Of a stretch of DNA of 64,000 nt, positions 62,081-64,000 are shown one piece after another (position 1 is the stretch's first letter; each line of letters starts with the position of its first letter). Source of the DNA: Arthrobacter silviterrae (lineage in GTDB: Bacteria; Actinomycetota; Actinomycetes; Actinomycetales; Micrococcaceae); assembly GCF_011045165.1 (NCBI RefSeq), contig NZ_JAAKZI010000017.1:22836-86835 (forward strand). The letters run 5' to 3'. Both the position numbers and the translations under genes were made by a program. The notes beneath the pieces were generated by a model that was not told the DNA's origin, ran no database searches, and was given only the letters and a program-made list of their open reading frames with translations.

Positions 62081-62761
62081 GTGAATAGCCCGTCAGTGAT
62101 TGTTTTTGACGTCAATGAAACCCTTTCAGACATGACTTCGATGGCGGCGAGGTTCGTCGAGACCGGCGCGCCGGCTTCGCTGGCGAAGCTATGGTTCGCG
62201 ACCCTACTACGGGACGGTTTCGCCCTCACCGCGGCAGGAGACAACCCCGGCTTCACTCAGATTGGCGCCGAGGCCCTGCGCGGACTCCTGCCCGGCGCCG
62301 GGATCACCAGCGGCCTGGACGACGCTGTCGACCACATCATGGAAGGCATGGCATCCCTAGGGCTGCACCCCGACGTGACAGAGGGTATCCGGGCACTCAA
62401 AACGGAAGGATACCGTCTGATCACACTCACGAACGGATCAACGCAGATCGCAGAAAACATGTTCGCACCGGCGGGGATCCTGAAAGACTTCGAGGCACTG
62501 CTCTCCGTCGAACAGGCGCCGGCCTGGAAACCAAATCCTGCCGCCTACGCCTACGCTGCAGGAGTGTGCGGGACAAGCCCGGCCCAGATGCTGCTGGTCG
62601 CTGTGCACCCATGGGACGTCCACGGGGCCGCCCGGGCCGGAATGCAGACAGCCTGGATCAACCGCACCGGCGCAAGCTACCCGGCCTCCTTCAGTACCCC
62701 CGACCACACCCTGACCACCCTCACCGACCTGCCCGAAGCACTCCGGAACCCAACCCGATGA
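62081..62761 (+). CDS. haloacid dehalogenase type II family protein
   Basis: A 226-residue HAD hydrolase. Nucleophile Asp10 in VIVFDVNETLSD, motif II TLTNGS, Lys in PAWKPNPAAYAYA, and motif III-like LLVAVHPWDVHGAARAG. This matches L-2-haloacid dehalogenases, which release halide from 2-haloacids; other small-molecule substrates are possible. It begins with GTG after AAGGAG. Confidence 0.88.
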   Translation: MNSPSVIVFDVNETLSDMTSMAARFVETGAPASLAKLWFATLLRDGFALTAAGDNPGFTQIGAEALRGLLPGAGITSGLDDAVDHIMEGMASLGLHPDVTEGIRALKTEGYRLITLTNGSTQIAENMFAPAGILKDFEALLSVEQAPAWKPNPAAYAYAAGVCGTSPAQMLLVAVHPWDVHGAARAGMQTAWINRTGASYPASFSTPDHTLTTLTDLPEALRNPTR

Positions 62762-63475
62762 GCTCTGCTTTGAGACCCGGAGCTGACATACCGGCTAATT
62801 GCGTGGTTCCGCAAACGCCACGGCACGGCGTTGGGTTATAGGTTTTCCGCGCTTACGGAGCGGAGGTGTCCCCAGCGACGGGAAAGATCACAATGTGTCA
62901 AGCCCATGGCCGACCAGCGAAGTAAGAGCAGAGCAGGTGACGGGGGCCGTGTCCGTTCGGTCATGCTGCGAGTTTCGGCGCTGTGACCATGAGGCCTCCT
63001 GCAGGGCGTTGCTGTGTTTGCGGGGAGACTCAAATGGTCGGGACGGAAAAACCAAGACGACCGCCGGGCCAGTTTTTTTGCTGCTGAACGATGCTGGTGT
63101 GGGCGAAAGGCCCAGTGGATGGCAAGGTACCAGGGCCTAATCAGGCACTGTTGACCGCATTGTGGTTATGTCACCGGTTCGGCTTTGCCTGCCGTACACT
63201 GGTCGCTCACACAGGATAACGCCTGTTGGCTGGTGCGTTCGTGAACAGGCATGCCTGGCGTATAGCCCCGGTTGGTAGCGCGGGTCTGGGGAGTTGGTGT
63301 GTAACCTCGCTACATCGTGGACAGTGAATATCACCTCTTCGTGCACGCCGGGTCTCAAGAGTTTGTATGTCCTGTCTCATCACTTCGTGGGTACACGATC
63401 TCATGACATCGGAGACACGCTGTCTCACCACCTCGGAGACACTTTGTGTCGGCGGTTGGCGGCGATAGTCGTTGG
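62762..63475. other. intergenic stretch and left flank of the IS481-type gene
   Basis: About 700 bases with only short frames. From 63365 to 63445 the DNA carries repeated TGTCTCA and GAGACAC words (TGTCTCATCAC, TCGGAGACACGCTGTCTCACCAC, TCGGAGACACTTTG), probably the end region of the insertion element. The remainder shows nothing I can name. Confidence 0.35.
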
Positions 63476-63898
63476 ATGAAGAACTCTCTTTCACCCCAGA
63501 CTCGTGCCACCATCATCAACTTCGATCCCCTTCAGCCGCATGCACTCTCGGTCACGGAGTTTTGCCGTTCGATCAAGATTTCCCGCAGCGTTTTCTATAA
63601 GATCCGCAACCGTGCCGTCCATGAATCCACTGCGGCCCTTCACCCCAGGTCCCGTGCACCAAGGACCCCGGCCCGCAAATATGGCCCCCCGGTTGTCAAC
63701 GAGTTGGTGAAGATCCGCAAGCAGCTCAAAGCCGACGGCTGGGACTACGGCCCGCGCTCGATCTATTACGAAGCGAGCCAGCAGGAGAAGTTCCCGGGTG
63801 GGAAGGTTCCCTCGGTCGCGACGATTGCCCGTCTCCTCTCAAGTGTCGGCCACGTCGATGCGGAATTTGTCAAGGTGAATGAGGCCAGCGGGAGTTAG
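63476..63898 (+). pseudogene. IS481-family transposase, N-terminal fragment
   Basis: From ATG 63476: RATIINFDPLQPHALSVTEF, an HTH region with FCRSIKISRSVFYKIRNRA, then NELVKIRKQLKADGWDYGPRSIYYEA and IARLLSSVGHVD. These are the DNA-binding parts of an IS481-type transposase. The DDE catalytic core that should follow is missing: after GHVD the frame continues for about a dozen unrelated residues and stops at 63898. Probably interrupted by insertion of the next element at about 63865. Confidence 0.8.
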
Positions 63899-64000
63899 GC
63901 GGCTACTTTTGGGGTGTCTTTCTCGGCTGGCTTGTTGATCCAGGCACTGTCGGGGGCGGTGAGGATTTTTGGGTCGTTGTTGGTGGTGAATCGTTCGGGT
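63895..64000 (-). mobile_element. 3' end of a second transposase-like gene, cut by the window edge
   Basis: The minus strand reads PERFTTNNDPKILTAPDSAW then INKPAEKDTPKVAA and a stop at 63895. The ...W-I-N-K-P tail is like the end of IS481-type transposases, but only 34 codons are visible. TGTCAAGGTGAATGAGGC at about 63867 may be its terminal repeat inside the first transposase gene. Confidence 0.45.

Noticed and set aside
1..64000. CRISPR arrays, rRNA and tRNA genes
   Set aside because: Looked for regularly spaced repeats and for conserved rRNA/tRNA stretches; none found by eye. A covariance-model scan could still reveal a tRNA.

Overview
The window is high-GC DNA with actinobacterial gene style: many GTG starts, tight ATGA overlaps, and IclR, LacI and MerR regulators. 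Gene families such as DUF4192, MAB_1171c-like and ImmA/IrrE suggest a soil actinobacterium of the Arthrobacter group (Micrococcaceae). That assignment is inference; there is no rRNA or tRNA to confirm it. No CRISPR array was seen.

Layout. (1) 1-11.6 kb is a mosaic, partly lower-GC accessory region: a transporter fragment, an ApeA/HEPN-like protein, a degraded ORF with two amber stops, a small membrane-anchored protein, a stand-alone Type ISP restriction-modification enzyme, a P-loop GTPase-like protein coupled to a 114-residue partner, and a GIY-YIG protein. It reads as a defence island. (2) 11.7-16.4 kb is a mobilisation operon: a CxxC/coiled-coil protein, a MobF (TrwC-type) relaxase-helicase and a small membrane protein, with a hairpin upstream that is a candidate oriT. 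(3) 17.0-24.4 kb is a sugar-acid module: LacI regulator, ABC transporter of the polar-amino-acid type, enolase-superfamily D-mannonate dehydratase and fructuronate reductase. (4) 25.0-35.2 kb holds two catabolic units: cupin/MHS transporter/IclR divergent from DUF6282/HpcH-type aldolase, and thiolase/CoA-transferase divergent from a second IclR. They lie between an intact DUF4192 gene and a frameshifted copy of its 3' end in the same orientation.

(5) 35.2-38.6 kb: MAB_1171c-like protein with ImmA/IrrE peptidase, an SRPBCC protein, a UmuD-like peptidase, and a umuC gene cut off after about 35 codons. (6) 38.6-61.8 kb is a large metal/redox region. It has a YHS-domain permease with a previously hidden 49-codon upstream gene and a MerR-type promoter, three FAD disulfide reductases (the last a true MerA with its own MerR), TVP38/TMEM64 protein, two CDP-alcohol phosphatidyltransferases, two DUF427 proteins, flavodoxin, hydrolase-OsmC fusion, Crp/Fnr regulator, AhpD-like protein, radical SAM enzyme and a YnjBCD-like ABC transporter. 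Much of this gene set matches the E. coli ydjXYZ-ynjABCDEF neighbourhood, whose function is not settled. A methyltransferase gene inside it is broken by a perfect 37-bp tandem duplication, and three intergenic regions share a long promoter-like sequence. (7) 62-64 kb: haloacid dehalogenase and a pile-up of IS481-type transposase pieces.

The strongest candidate for an undescribed system is region 6, read as a metal or metalloid handling programme combining redox enzymes, membrane proteins, a radical SAM enzyme and a dedicated transporter. The GTPase/partner pair in region 1 is the second.
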